From assembly GCA_023460615.1 (NCBI GenBank), contig JAEWPL010000235.1:1-10818 (forward strand): a stretch of 10,818 nt of DNA, written 5' to 3'. The DNA is from Pseudomonadota bacterium (GTDB taxonomy: Bacteria; Pseudomonadota; Gammaproteobacteria; Enterobacterales; Succinivibrionaceae). Of the stretch, positions 1 to 6,327 are shown piece by piece (position 1 is the first letter of the stretch; each line of letters starts with the position of its first letter). The translations under genes were made by a program, and so were the position numbers. The notes under the pieces are model-generated. The model worked only from the letters and a program-made list of their open reading frames with translations. It made no database searches and had not been told where the DNA came from.

Positions 1-710
1 GTGTTTATCTAGATCTACAAAATGGTGAATTAGGTAAACGCGAAACAATTGCAGATTATTCTCGTAACTTATGTCGTTGGGTTGATTGCCTTGTAGGTAG
101 AGTATTTGCTCAAAGTACCTTAGAAGAGTTAGCTAAGTATGGCTCTGTACCAGTAGTTAATGCTTTATCAGATTTATATCACCCAGCTCAGGCTATGGCT
201 GACTACCTAACTATTAAAGAACATTTAGGTAAGATTGAAGGTGTTAAGGTAGCTTACGTAGGTGACGGCAATAATGTTACAAATTCATTATTTGTAGCAG
301 GTGCAATTTTAGGTGCAAACGTAACTTGTTTCTGCCCTGAAAATCGTTCTCCAGATGCAGCTGTATTTATTAAAGCAAATGAGATTGCTAAACAGCATGG
401 TTGCGTATTAAATGTTGAGAATGATATTTCAAAATTAAAAGATTTCGATGTGATTTATACCGATACTTGGGTATCAATGGGTGATAACACTCCACTTGAG
501 GCTGTAAAGAAAGTTTACATGCCATACCAAGTTAACCAAAATTTAGTTGATAAGTCTGGTGCTAAGATTGTAATGCACTGCTTACCAGCACACCGTGGTT
601 ATGAAATCACTGATGAGGTTATGGATGGTTCTAAGTCTGTTGTATTTGATGAAGCAGAGAACCGCTTACATATTCACATGGCAGTACTTGCCAAGCTAAT
701 TAATGCTTAA
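1..710 (+). CDS. argF: Ornithine carbamoyltransferase, C-terminal part (5' end outside window)
   Basis: Transfers the carbamoyl group from carbamoyl phosphate to ornithine to give citrulline, the sixth step of arginine synthesis, in the cytoplasm. The reading frame is open from base 3, so the gene is cut by the window edge. About 235 residues are present, against roughly 300-335 for the family. Visible landmarks are LGKRETIAD near the start, the HPxQ motif as HPAQ (just before the MADYL stretch at base 195), the DxxVSMG loop as DTWVSMGD, and the diagnostic ornithine-site motif HCLPAHRG. The HCLPAHRG and SMG motifs separate it from aspartate carbamoyltransferase. The stop is 19 bp before argG, so the two are probably cotranscribed. 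An internal ATG at 195 is not the start, because conserved OTC sequence continues upstream of it. The anabolic role (ArgF rather than catabolic ArcB) is inferred from the argG and argH neighbours. Confidence 0.96.
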   Translation, partial: VYLDLQNGELGKRETIADYSRNLCRWVDCLVGRVFAQSTLEELAKYGSVPVVNALSDLYHPAQAMADYLTIKEHLGKIEGVKVAYVGDGNNVTNSLFVAGAILGANVTCFCPENRSPDAAVFIKANEIAKQHGCVLNVENDISKLKDFDVIYTDTWVSMGDNTPLEAVKKVYMPYQVNQNLVDKSGAKIVMHCLPAHRGYEITDEVMDGSKSVVFDEAENRLHIHMAVLAKLINA

Positions 711-729
711 TATATTTGAGGAATAAGCA

Positions 730-1962
730 ATGTTAAAACATGAGAACAAGCACTATAAAAAAGTAGTGTTAGCATATTCTGGTGGCCTAGATACTTCTAC
801 CATTGTACCTTGGTTAAAAGAGAATTATGGTGATTGCGAAGTAGTATGCTTCGTTGCAGATGTAGGTCAAGAGCGCGATGATCTTGAAGGTATTGAGCAA
901 AAGGCAAAGCAATCTGGCGCAAGCAAGTGCATTGTTAAAGATTTAAGAGAAGAGTTCGTAAAGGACTATGTTTTCGAGGCTATGAAGACTGGTGCTATTT
1001 ACGAAGGTGAGTACTTACTTGGTACTGCTATTGCTCGTCCTATCATTGCTAAAGCAATGGTTGAGTGTGCTCTAGCTGAAGGTGCTGATGCAATTGCTCA
1101 CGGCGCAACAGGTAAAGGTAACGATCAGGTTCGTTTCGAGAGTGCTGTTGCAGCTTTAGCTCCTCAATTAGACGTTATCGCTCCATGGCGTATTTGGGAT
1201 ATGCAATCTCGTGAAGAGTTATTAGCATACCTAGAAAAGCGTCACATCCCATGTAAGGCTTCTTTAAAGAAGATTTATAGCCGTGATGCTAACTGCTTAC
1301 ACATTTCTACAGAAGGTGGTGAGCTAGAGAACACTTGGAATGCTCCATCAGAGAACGTATGGGTATGGACTACTGATCCTGAGAAAGCTCCTGATACTCC
1401 AGAGACCTTCGAGTTAACCATCAAGAATGGTTATGTAACAGCTTTCAATGGTGAGGAATTATCACCTTTCCATATGATGGAAAAGTTAAACGAGATTGGT
1501 GCTAGAAACGGTGTTGGCCGTATTGATATCACTGAAAACCGTTTAGTGGGTATGAAGTCACGTGGTTGCTATGAGACCCCTGGTGGAACCATCATTTACA
1601 AAGCTTTACGTGCAATTGAGCAACTAGTTTTAGATAAGTCTACTAGAGTATTCCGTGAGCATTTAGCTATTGAGTTTGCTCAATTAGTTTACGATGGTCG
1701 TTGGTTCACTCGTCTACGTGAGATCTTATTAGCTGCAGCTGATAATCTAGCTAAAGACGTAAATGGTAAGGTTGTAGTTAAGTTATATAAGGGCAACATT
1801 GAGATTATCCAAAAGGATTCTCCAAACAGTCTATTTAACTTCGACTTCGTAACCTTTGGTGCAGATGAGGTATATAGCCAGGCTGATGCTGAAGGCTTTA
1901 TTCGCCTATATTCTCTACCAAGCAGAATTCGTGCAATCAATGCTAATGCAAAAAAGAAGTAA
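730..1962 (+). CDS. argG: Argininosuccinate synthase
   Basis: Condenses citrulline and aspartate with ATP to argininosuccinate in the cytoplasm, using the citrulline made by ArgF and supplying ArgH. The protein is 410 residues, close to the ~400 of the type I family rather than the longer E. coli form. The N-type ATP pyrophosphatase loop AYSGGLDTS is at residues 15-23, and the conserved GATGKGNDQVRFE segment is at about 125-137. The ATG at 730 is preceded by a GAGGA Shine-Dalgarno sequence at suitable spacing. argF ends 19 bp upstream; argH starts 90 bp downstream beyond a stable hairpin. Arginine codons are mostly CGT (15 of 21 by eye), as in argF and unlike argH, which suggests higher expression than argH. 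Confidence 0.98.
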   Translation: MLKHENKHYKKVVLAYSGGLDTSTIVPWLKENYGDCEVVCFVADVGQERDDLEGIEQKAKQSGASKCIVKDLREEFVKDYVFEAMKTGAIYEGEYLLGTAIARPIIAKAMVECALAEGADAIAHGATGKGNDQVRFESAVAALAPQLDVIAPWRIWDMQSREELLAYLEKRHIPCKASLKKIYSRDANCLHISTEGGELENTWNAPSENVWVWTTDPEKAPDTPETFELTIKNGYVTAFNGEELSPFHMMEKLNEIGARNGVGRIDITENRLVGMKSRGCYETPGGTIIYKALRAIEQLVLDKSTRVFREHLAIEFAQLVYDGRWFTRLREILLAAADNLAKDVNGKVVVKLYKGNIEIIQKDSPNSLFNFDFVTFGADEVYSQADAEGFIRLYSLPSRIRAINANAKKK

Positions 1963-1984
1963 TTCTTTGAAACATTAAAAAAGC

Positions 1985-2023
1985 AATACGGTTCAGAGAG
2001 GGATCTTTGAGCCGTATTTTGTC
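1985..2023 (+). terminator. Hairpin between argG and argH (attenuating or processing terminator)
   Basis: A 15-bp stem pairs 1985-1999 with 2004-2018 around a GGGA tetraloop. Two of the pairs are G.U wobbles in RNA, and the rest are Watson-Crick. An A-rich run lies just upstream and an interrupted T-tract (TTTTGTCTT) follows. The form is that of an intrinsic terminator. It lies inside an apparent operon, so partial termination or mRNA stabilisation of the argFG part is the likely role (inference). Confidence 0.7.
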
Positions 2024-2052
2024 TTAACAGATTAAAACTTTTAGAGGTAATT

Positions 2053-3438
2053 ATGGCTCTATGGGGCGGTAGGTTCACTCAAGGACCAGATCAAAGATTT
2101 AAAGACTACAACGACTCTTTAAAATTTGATTACAGAATGGCTATAGAAGATATCGAAGGCTCAATCTGCTGGGCTGATGCAATTTATAAGGCAGGCGTAT
2201 TAACAGCTAAAGAAAATGCTGATTTAAAAAAAGGCTTGTCAGAGCTTTTAGAAGAAGTTTCAAAAGATATCCATGCTATTGCAAATGCTGGTGATGAGGA
2301 TATCCACTCTTATATTGAAAGAAGACTTATTGAAAAAGTTGGTGATTTAGGTAAAAAACTACATACAGGCAGAAGCCGTAATGATCAGGTAGCTTTAGAT
2401 CTTAAATTATGGTGCAACAAAGCAGTTGATGACGTATTAAAAGCAATCGTTCATCTAGAAAAAGAGCTTGTAAAAGTTGCTGAAGAAAACCAAGGTAAAA
2501 TTTTTCCTGGTTATACCCACTTACAAAGAGCACAACCAGTTACATTTTCTCACTGGGTGTTAGCTTATGTTCAGATGTTTGATAGAGACTATCACCGTCT
2601 ATTAAATGCTAAGAAGTTAATGTCTACCTGTCCTTTAGGTTCAGCTGCTTTAGCAGGTACAGCTTATAACATCGACAGAGATGAGTTAGCTCGTAACTTA
2701 GGTTTTGAGACTGCAACTTCTAACTCCTTAGATGGCGTATCAGACAGAGATCATGTAATGGAATTATTATCCTGTGCAAGTATCTCTATGGTTCACCTAT
2801 CAAGACTTGCTGAAGATTTAATTATCTATAATAGCGGTGAAGCTAAGTTTGTTGAGTTATCAGATAAGGTAACTTCAGGCTCATCACTAATGCCACAAAA
2901 GAAAAACCCTGATGCTCTAGAGTTAATTAGAGGCAAGTGTGGTCGTGTAGTTGGTGCGTTAACAGGTATGTTAGTTACCACTAAAGCTTTACCTTTAGCT
3001 TATGATAAAGATCTTCAAGAAGATAAAGAAAGATTATTTGATGCAATTGATACCTGGTCAGATAGCTTATATATGGCTTCATTAGTATTTGAAGGTATCA
3101 AACTAAATGAAAAGAATGCTTTAGACGCTGCTAAGGGCGGTTACTCTAATGCAACCGAGCTTGCTGATTACCTTGTTTCTAAAGGCATTCCATTTAGAGA
3201 GGCTCACTCAATTGTAGGTAGAGTAGTTCTATACGCAATATCAAAAGAAAAAGCACTAGAAGATTTATCAGTAGCTGAGTTCAAAGAGTATTCTCCTGTA
3301 ATTGAGGATGATGTTTATCCAATTTTACAATTAGAGTCTATTCTTGCTAAGAGAAATATCAAAGGCGGTGTAGCTCCTGCTCAGACCGCTATTGAAATTG
3401 AAAAGCTAAAGCAAATTTTAGCAACTAGAGAAGGCTAA
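2053..3438 (+). CDS. argH: Argininosuccinate lyase
   Basis: Splits argininosuccinate into arginine and fumarate, the last step of arginine synthesis, as a cytoplasmic homotetramer of the fumarase/aspartase superfamily. The 461-residue length is typical of the family. Signature segments are HTGRSRND at 104-111, GYTHLQRAQP at 153-162 (containing the conserved histidine) and the flexible catalytic loop GSSLMPQKKN at 276-285 with its serine pair. AGAGG upstream of the ATG at 2053 serves as ribosome binding site. It is the third gene of an argFGH group, but 90 bp and a hairpin separate it from argG. Its arginine codons are mainly AGA (16 of 21 by eye), a clear contrast with argF and argG. This could mean lower expression or a different history. 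A hairpin follows the stop codon. Confidence 0.98.
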   Translation: MALWGGRFTQGPDQRFKDYNDSLKFDYRMAIEDIEGSICWADAIYKAGVLTAKENADLKKGLSELLEEVSKDIHAIANAGDEDIHSYIERRLIEKVGDLGKKLHTGRSRNDQVALDLKLWCNKAVDDVLKAIVHLEKELVKVAEENQGKIFPGYTHLQRAQPVTFSHWVLAYVQMFDRDYHRLLNAKKLMSTCPLGSAALAGTAYNIDRDELARNLGFETATSNSLDGVSDRDHVMELLSCASISMVHLSRLAEDLIIYNSGEAKFVELSDKVTSGSSLMPQKKNPDALELIRGKCGRVVGALTGMLVTTKALPLAYDKDLQEDKERLFDAIDTWSDSLYMASLVFEGIKLNEKNALDAAKGGYSNATELADYLVSKGIPFREAHSIVGRVVLYAISKEKALEDLSVAEFKEYSPVIEDDVYPILQLESILAKRNIKGGVAPAQTAIEIEKLKQILATREG

Positions 3439-3450
3439 TTCTTCTTTTTA

Positions 3451-3487
3451 AGGTGGAGGTTGTTCTCCTCCACCTGTCATTCTTTCT
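3451..3487 (+). terminator. Terminator-like hairpin after argH
   Basis: A perfect 9-bp stem pairs AGGTGGAGG (3451-3459) with CCTCCACCT (3467-3475) over a 7-nt loop. The following sequence, GTCATTCTTTCT, is only moderately T-rich. The position 12 nt after the argH stop and the GC-rich stem support termination of the arg operon. The weak T-tract leaves some doubt about efficiency. Confidence 0.72.
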
Positions 3488-3527
3488 GCACAATTACCAT
3501 TCATTTTTGACCCGTTATAGCTCATAG

Positions 3528-3578
3528 CCATAAGTTTATGGTGCATTCTTAAATTATGTTAAATAAATTAGGTATGAT
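3528..3578 (+). promoter_or_regulatory. Probable promoter of the P-II gene with upstream dyad
   Basis: A -10-like TATGAT lies at 3573-3578, with a weak -35 candidate TTAAAT at 3549-3554 (18-bp spacer). This would give a leader of about 37 nt. Just upstream lies a dyad CCATAA-GT-TTATGG (3528-3541), overlapping a TGGTGCA sequence at 3539-3545. No -24/-12 sigma-54 promoter motif was seen. The promoter is a by-eye match only. Confidence 0.4.
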
Positions 3579-3621
3579 TAAAGTGTACTTAATATTATTT
3601 AGTAGAATTTAAGGAGCTACT

Positions 3622-3951
3622 ATGCTTGCAATTACCGCTGTAATCAGACCTGAAAAAGTGATGGATGTACAAGATGCTTTGTATTCAAGAGGTTATTGCG
3701 CAATGACTAAGCTTAATGTCTCAGGTCGAGGCAAAGAGCGCGGGATCAAAGTTGGTGAAGTACTCTATCAAGAGATGACCAAAGTCATGCTTTATATGGT
3801 GGTTGAGGATGACGAAAAAGATGAAGTAGTTTCTATCATTATGCAGGCATCTATGACAGGTGAAAGAGGCAATCCTGGTGATGGTAAGATTTTTGTATCT
3901 CCTGTATATGAGTCTTACACGATTAGCACTCAATCCTTAGATGTAAACTAA
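3622..3951 (+). CDS. P-II family nitrogen regulator, NifI1-like
   Basis: P-II proteins are small trimeric sensors of ATP/ADP and 2-oxoglutarate that bind and control enzymes or transporters of nitrogen metabolism. This one has 109 residues with a good SD (AAGGAG) before the ATG. Family marks are IRPEKV at 8-13, VVED at 60-63, and the B-loop signature GDGKIF at 86-91. The T-loop region (GRGKERGIKVGEVLYQEMTK, 35-54) is about four residues shorter than in GlnB/GlnK and lacks the RGAEY segment that carries the uridylylated tyrosine. It resembles the GRGKQ-G-I...DE-PK form I recall for NifI1. The ERGNP insertion before the B-loop and the TIST end in place of RIRTG also fit NifI1. No amtB, nif or glnA gene is adjacent. 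It appears monocistronic, bounded by hairpins. The target is unknown; family certain, subgroup likely. Confidence 0.9.
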   Translation: MLAITAVIRPEKVMDVQDALYSRGYCAMTKLNVSGRGKERGIKVGEVLYQEMTKVMLYMVVEDDEKDEVVSIIMQASMTGERGNPGDGKIFVSPVYESYTISTQSLDVN

Positions 3952-3954
3952 TTA

Positions 3955-3983
3955 AAAGGCTATGGTAACCATAGCCTTTAAAA
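3955..3983. terminator. Shared hairpin between convergent P-II gene and dut
   Basis: A perfect 11-bp stem pairs 3955-3965 (AAAGGCTATGG) with 3969-3979 around a 3-nt loop. It lies 3 bp after the P-II stop and 10 bp beyond the dut stop. Read on the - strand it is followed by TTTTAATTAG, giving a short T-run. Read on the + strand the stem itself ends in TTT. A bidirectional terminator for the two convergent units is the simplest reading. Confidence 0.8.
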
Positions 3984-3989
3984 AATTGT

Positions 3990-4445
3990 CTAAATGCCAG
4001 TTGAGCCAAAGCCCTTTTGACCTCTTTTAGAATCTTCCTCAAAATCCTCAGTAATATCAAAAGTTGCATGTAGCACAGGAACAAATAGCATTTGCGCAAC
4101 TCTGTCTCCTACATGAATAGTAAAAGGTTGCGTAGAATGGTTCCAAAGTGGCATCATTAAAGGTCCTTGATAGTCAGCATCAATTACACCAGTTAGGTTG
4201 CTAAGCACGATACCGTGCTTATAACCAAGACCTGAACGAGGAACAATTAAAGCTGTAACATTAGGATCTGCTATGTGCATAGCAAATCCAGTGTTAACCA
4301 TTCTAACTTCCCCTGGATTTAGCACAAAGTCTTCATCTACCATAGCTCTAAGATCCATGCCTGCAGAAGACTCTGTCTGATATTCAGGCAGAGGAAAATC
4401 AGTTTTTAATCTAGGATCTAAAATTTTAATTTTTACGTTTAGCAT
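3990..4445 (-). CDS. dut: dUTP diphosphatase (dUTPase)
   Basis: Hydrolyses dUTP to dUMP and pyrophosphate, keeping uracil out of DNA and supplying dUMP for thymidylate synthesis; acts as a cytoplasmic homotrimer. The protein is 151 residues, the usual size. All five family motifs are present in order: AGMDLRA at 28-34, PRSGLG at 69-74, GVIDADYQG at 86-94 (with the catalytic aspartate), GDRVAQMLFVPV at 113-124, and the C-terminal P-loop-like RGQKGFGSTG at 141-150. The start codon overlaps the coaBC stop by one base (TAATG), which implies translational coupling. The coaBC-dut order is the same as in E. coli (dfp-dut). Expression should come from the coaBC promoter. Confidence 0.98.
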   Translation of the reverse strand: MLNVKIKILDPRLKTDFPLPEYQTESSAGMDLRAMVDEDFVLNPGEVRMVNTGFAMHIADPNVTALIVPRSGLGYKHGIVLSNLTGVIDADYQGPLMMPLWNHSTQPFTIHVGDRVAQMLFVPVLHATFDITEDFEEDSKRGQKGFGSTGI

Positions 4446-5758
4446 TATTTATTTCTAACTGTTTTAAAGATAAGTTCCATAATAAGTTGAGCAATAACTT
4501 GCTTGCTTTGCTTATCAAAATGAGCAAGTTGACCATCTCTATCGAAAATCTTTACTTCATTTTCATCTGAATTAAAGCCAATTGATTTGTTAGAAACATC
4601 GTTTAAGACGATTAAATCTAAGTTCTTCTTAACAAGTTTGTCTTTAGCGTTTTGTTCAAAATTATTAGTTTCAGCAGCAAAACCTACTGTAAATGGTCTT
4701 TGAGATTGACGATGACCTACTGTTGCTACGATATCAGGATTTTTAATCAATTTAAGCGTAATAGAATCCTCATCGTCCTTCTTCTTAATCTTGATAGGAG
4801 ATGGATTTTCTACACGGTAATCAGCAACAGCGGCACAACCAATCATGATGTCAGCTTGAGTTACATATGATTCTACAGCATGTAACATTTGAACTGCGCT
4901 CTTTACGTCGATGCGTTTTACTCCAAATGGAGTCTTAAGATTAGTTGGACCTGAAATTAAAGTTACATCAGCTCCAAGATATGCTGCAACTTGTGCTAGA
5001 GCATATCCCATCTTACCAGAGCTATTGTTTGAAATATATCTTACAGGATCAATTTGCTCTTCTGTTGGACCTGCTGTAATAATTACTTTTAAGCCAACTC
5101 CTAAAGATTTTGGTAATAATCTTGTTTGGGTAAGCTCAAGTGGCTTTTGTGGTGCAGGTAATTTTTCTTGCTCAAGTCCAAGTTGTGGATGTTGATTGAT
5201 GTAGGCAATGCGGTTAGATAGGATGGAGCATACATCACTAAAGATTTCCTCTGGCTCTTTCATTCTACCTGTGCCTACAATGCCACAAGCTAATTCTCCT
5301 TCATTTGGAGTAAGTACATAAATGCCACGATTTACTAGGGTTGATAGATTAGTTTGAGTAGCAATGTTATTGTACATATTAGTATTCATAGCAGGAGCTA
5401 CTACAACAGGGCAGGTAGAAGCTAGTAAGGTTGCTGTAAGCATATTGTCAGCAAAACCACCTGCAATCTTTGCAATAGTATTAGCAGTAGCTGGGGCTAC
5501 TAAGAATAGATCAGCATCTTTTGCAAGACCAACATGGGAGATATCCTTAGCTTCATCAAAGATATCAATAGCTACTTTATGACCAGTTAGAGCTTCAAAA
5601 GTATCTTTACCAACTAGTTTTGTGGCAGCAGGAGTCATGCAAACATATACATCTGCACCTGCTTTGATGAGAAGACGGCAAAGAGTGCATGACTTATATG
5701 CTGCAATTCCACCAGTTACACCCAAAATTATCTTACGATTCTTTAATTGTGTATCCAT
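4445..5758 (-). CDS. coaBC: Bifunctional phosphopantothenoylcysteine decarboxylase / phosphopantothenate-cysteine ligase
   Basis: Carries out two steps of coenzyme A synthesis: the CoaB domain joins 4'-phosphopantothenate to cysteine with CTP, and the CoaC flavoprotein domain decarboxylates the product to 4'-phosphopantetheine. From the chosen start the protein is 437 residues, somewhat longer than E. coli CoaBC, largely in the inter-domain linker (about 181-220). CoaC marks are GVTGGIAAYK at 13-22, the catalytic His75 in ISHVG, PAMNTNM at 122-128 and the clamp ACGIVGTGRM with Cys158. CoaB marks are ITAGPTEEQIDPVRYIS at 227-243, NNSSGKMG at 244-251, AAVADYR and KIKKK. The frame stays open to an ATG at 5848, but the start at 5758 is favoured. 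It has a GGAGAAGGA ribosome binding site, begins at the conserved domain, and lies downstream of a TATAAT that a 5848 start would precede. The stop overlaps the dut start. Confidence 0.97.
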   Translation of the reverse strand: MDTQLKNRKIILGVTGGIAAYKSCTLCRLLIKAGADVYVCMTPAATKLVGKDTFEALTGHKVAIDIFDEAKDISHVGLAKDADLFLVAPATANTIAKIAGGFADNMLTATLLASTCPVVVAPAMNTNMYNNIATQTNLSTLVNRGIYVLTPNEGELACGIVGTGRMKEPEEIFSDVCSILSNRIAYINQHPQLGLEQEKLPAPQKPLELTQTRLLPKSLGVGLKVIITAGPTEEQIDPVRYISNNSSGKMGYALAQVAAYLGADVTLISGPTNLKTPFGVKRIDVKSAVQMLHAVESYVTQADIMIGCAAVADYRVENPSPIKIKKKDDEDSITLKLIKNPDIVATVGHRQSQRPFTVGFAAETNNFEQNAKDKLVKKNLDLIVLNDVSNKSIGFNSDENEVKIFDRDGQLAHFDKQSKQVIAQLIMELIFKTVRNK

Positions 5759-5800
5759 TTTTTCCTTCTCCATAAAGTTTTTTTTATCTTTAACTATCGG

Positions 5801-5837
5801 ATTATACAAGGAATTAATATACATCATGCAAGGAATT
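5801..5837 (-). promoter_or_regulatory. Probable coaBC-dut promoter with duplicated 12-bp element
   Basis: On the - strand a perfect TATAAT (complement of 5801-5806) would start transcription about 36 nt before the coaBC ATG. The -35 region is poor; the best hexamer, TTGCAT, is 19 bp upstream. Two near-identical 12-mers, AATTCCTTGCAT and AATTCCTTGTAT (complement of 5826-5837 and 5804-5815), are 22 bp apart, about two helical turns, and contain the -35 and -10 hexamers. They may be an operator or mere coincidence. Confidence 0.5.
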
Positions 5838-5847
5838 TTGCTTAACA

Positions 5848-5920
5848 TTGATCTTAAGCTAAAAATTAATATATAATATTGAGATTACCACGAGAGCTTT
5901 AGGGGGATCCCTAAGCTTTT
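5848..5920 (+). promoter_or_regulatory. Forward promoter-like element followed at once by a terminator-like hairpin
   Basis: TTGATC (5848-5853) and a perfect TATAAT (5872-5877) are 18 bp apart on the + strand. A start near 5884 would be followed within about 12 nt by a stem pairing AGCT(T)TAGGG (5895-5904) with CCCTAAGCT (5909-5917, one bulged T), then TTT. No gene ends here. It could be an upstream rpmB promoter with an early attenuator, a very short RNA, or the remnant of a lost gene (radC occupies this place in E. coli). The assignment is tentative. Confidence 0.35.
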
Positions 5921-5935
5921 AAGTTACGTATTAAT

Positions 5936-5997
5936 AGACTAAAGTTGTCCCAAAATTTATTAATTTTGTAGGATATAGTCTTCTTTTGTGCTAGAAT
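5936..5997 (+). promoter_or_regulatory. Probable rpmB-rpmG promoter with upstream nested dyad
   Basis: An extended -10 element TGcTAGAAT is at 5989-5997, giving a start near 6004 and a leader of about 75 nt. No good -35 hexamer is seen, as is common with extended -10 promoters. Immediately upstream a perfect dyad CAAAATT-TATT-AATTTTG (5951-5968) is nested in a second inverted pair AGACTA (5936-5941) / TAGTCT (5976-5981). The AT-rich dyad could act as an UP element or a protein-binding site. Confidence 0.5.
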
Positions 5998-6022
5998 ACG
6001 TGAACTTTATTGACCCATTAAT

Positions 6023-6064
6023 CAATTTCAGTATTTACTGAATTGTTTTGTTTTTAATTTTTTT
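6023..6064 (+). terminator. Attenuator-like hairpin with T-tract in the rpmB leader
   Basis: A stem of nine pairs forms between CAATTtCAGT (6023-6032, one bulged T) and ACTGAATTG (6037-6045) over an ATTT loop. A run of about 20 bases that is almost all T follows and ends right at the GGAG ribosome binding site (6065). The shape matches an intrinsic terminator, but the stem is short and AT-rich. It lies inside the presumed rpmB leader, so it would act as an attenuator if real. Confidence 0.45.
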
Positions 6065-6079
6065 GGAGTGTGAGCTAAC

Positions 6080-6316
6080 ATGTCCAGAGTTTGCCAAGTT
6101 ACGGGCAAGCGCCCAACAGTGGGTAACCTACGTTCCCATGCTAAGAATGCGGCTAAGCGTCGTTTTCTTCCAAATTTAAAATATCACCGTTTCTGGGTTG
6201 AGAGCGAAGGTCGTTTCGTAAGACTTCGTGTAACAACCAAAGGTATGCGTATCATCGACAAAAAAGGCATCGATGCAGTTTTAGCTGATATGCGTGCAAA
6301 AGGCGAAAGAGTTTAA
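6080..6316 (+). CDS. rpmB: Large ribosomal subunit protein bL28
   Basis: Structural protein of the 50S subunit. The 78-residue length and the sequence are very close to E. coli L28: it opens MSRVCQVTGKRP, has RRFLPNL and the HRFWVESEGRFV segment, and the RIIDKKGID motif lies near the C terminus. It is rich in Arg and Lys, as expected for an rRNA-binding protein. It lacks paired CxxC motifs, so it is the zinc-independent type. A GGAGTG ribosome binding site precedes the ATG. rpmG follows 11 bp downstream, the usual rpmB-rpmG operon. The gene lies divergent to coaBC as in E. coli, but without radC in between. Confidence 0.99.
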   Translation: MSRVCQVTGKRPTVGNLRSHAKNAAKRRFLPNLKYHRFWVESEGRFVRLRVTTKGMRIIDKKGIDAVLADMRAKGERV

Positions 6317-6327
6317 AGGAGACTAAA

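Noticed and set aside
180..191. HPAQ in place of HPCQ in ornithine carbamoyltransferase
   Set aside because: The third position of this motif varies in the family (threonine in E. coli enzymes), so it does not suggest loss of function.
1689..2078. A 129-codon open frame on the - strand across the argG end and argH start
   Set aside because: It is antisense to conserved argG codons, runs through the intergenic hairpin, and has no recognisable domain or ribosome binding site.
3721..3933. A 70-codon - strand open frame inside the P-II gene
   Set aside because: It lies entirely opposite conserved P-II codons.
5759..5848. N-terminal extension of coaBC to the ATG at 5848 (or the ATG at 5773)
   Set aside because: Neither upstream ATG has a good ribosome binding site, 5848 precedes the probable promoter -10, and conserved sequence begins just after 5758.
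4652..5876. Several + strand open frames of 72-94 codons inside coaBC
   Set aside because: They are antisense to strongly conserved CoaBC sequence and show no protein-family features.
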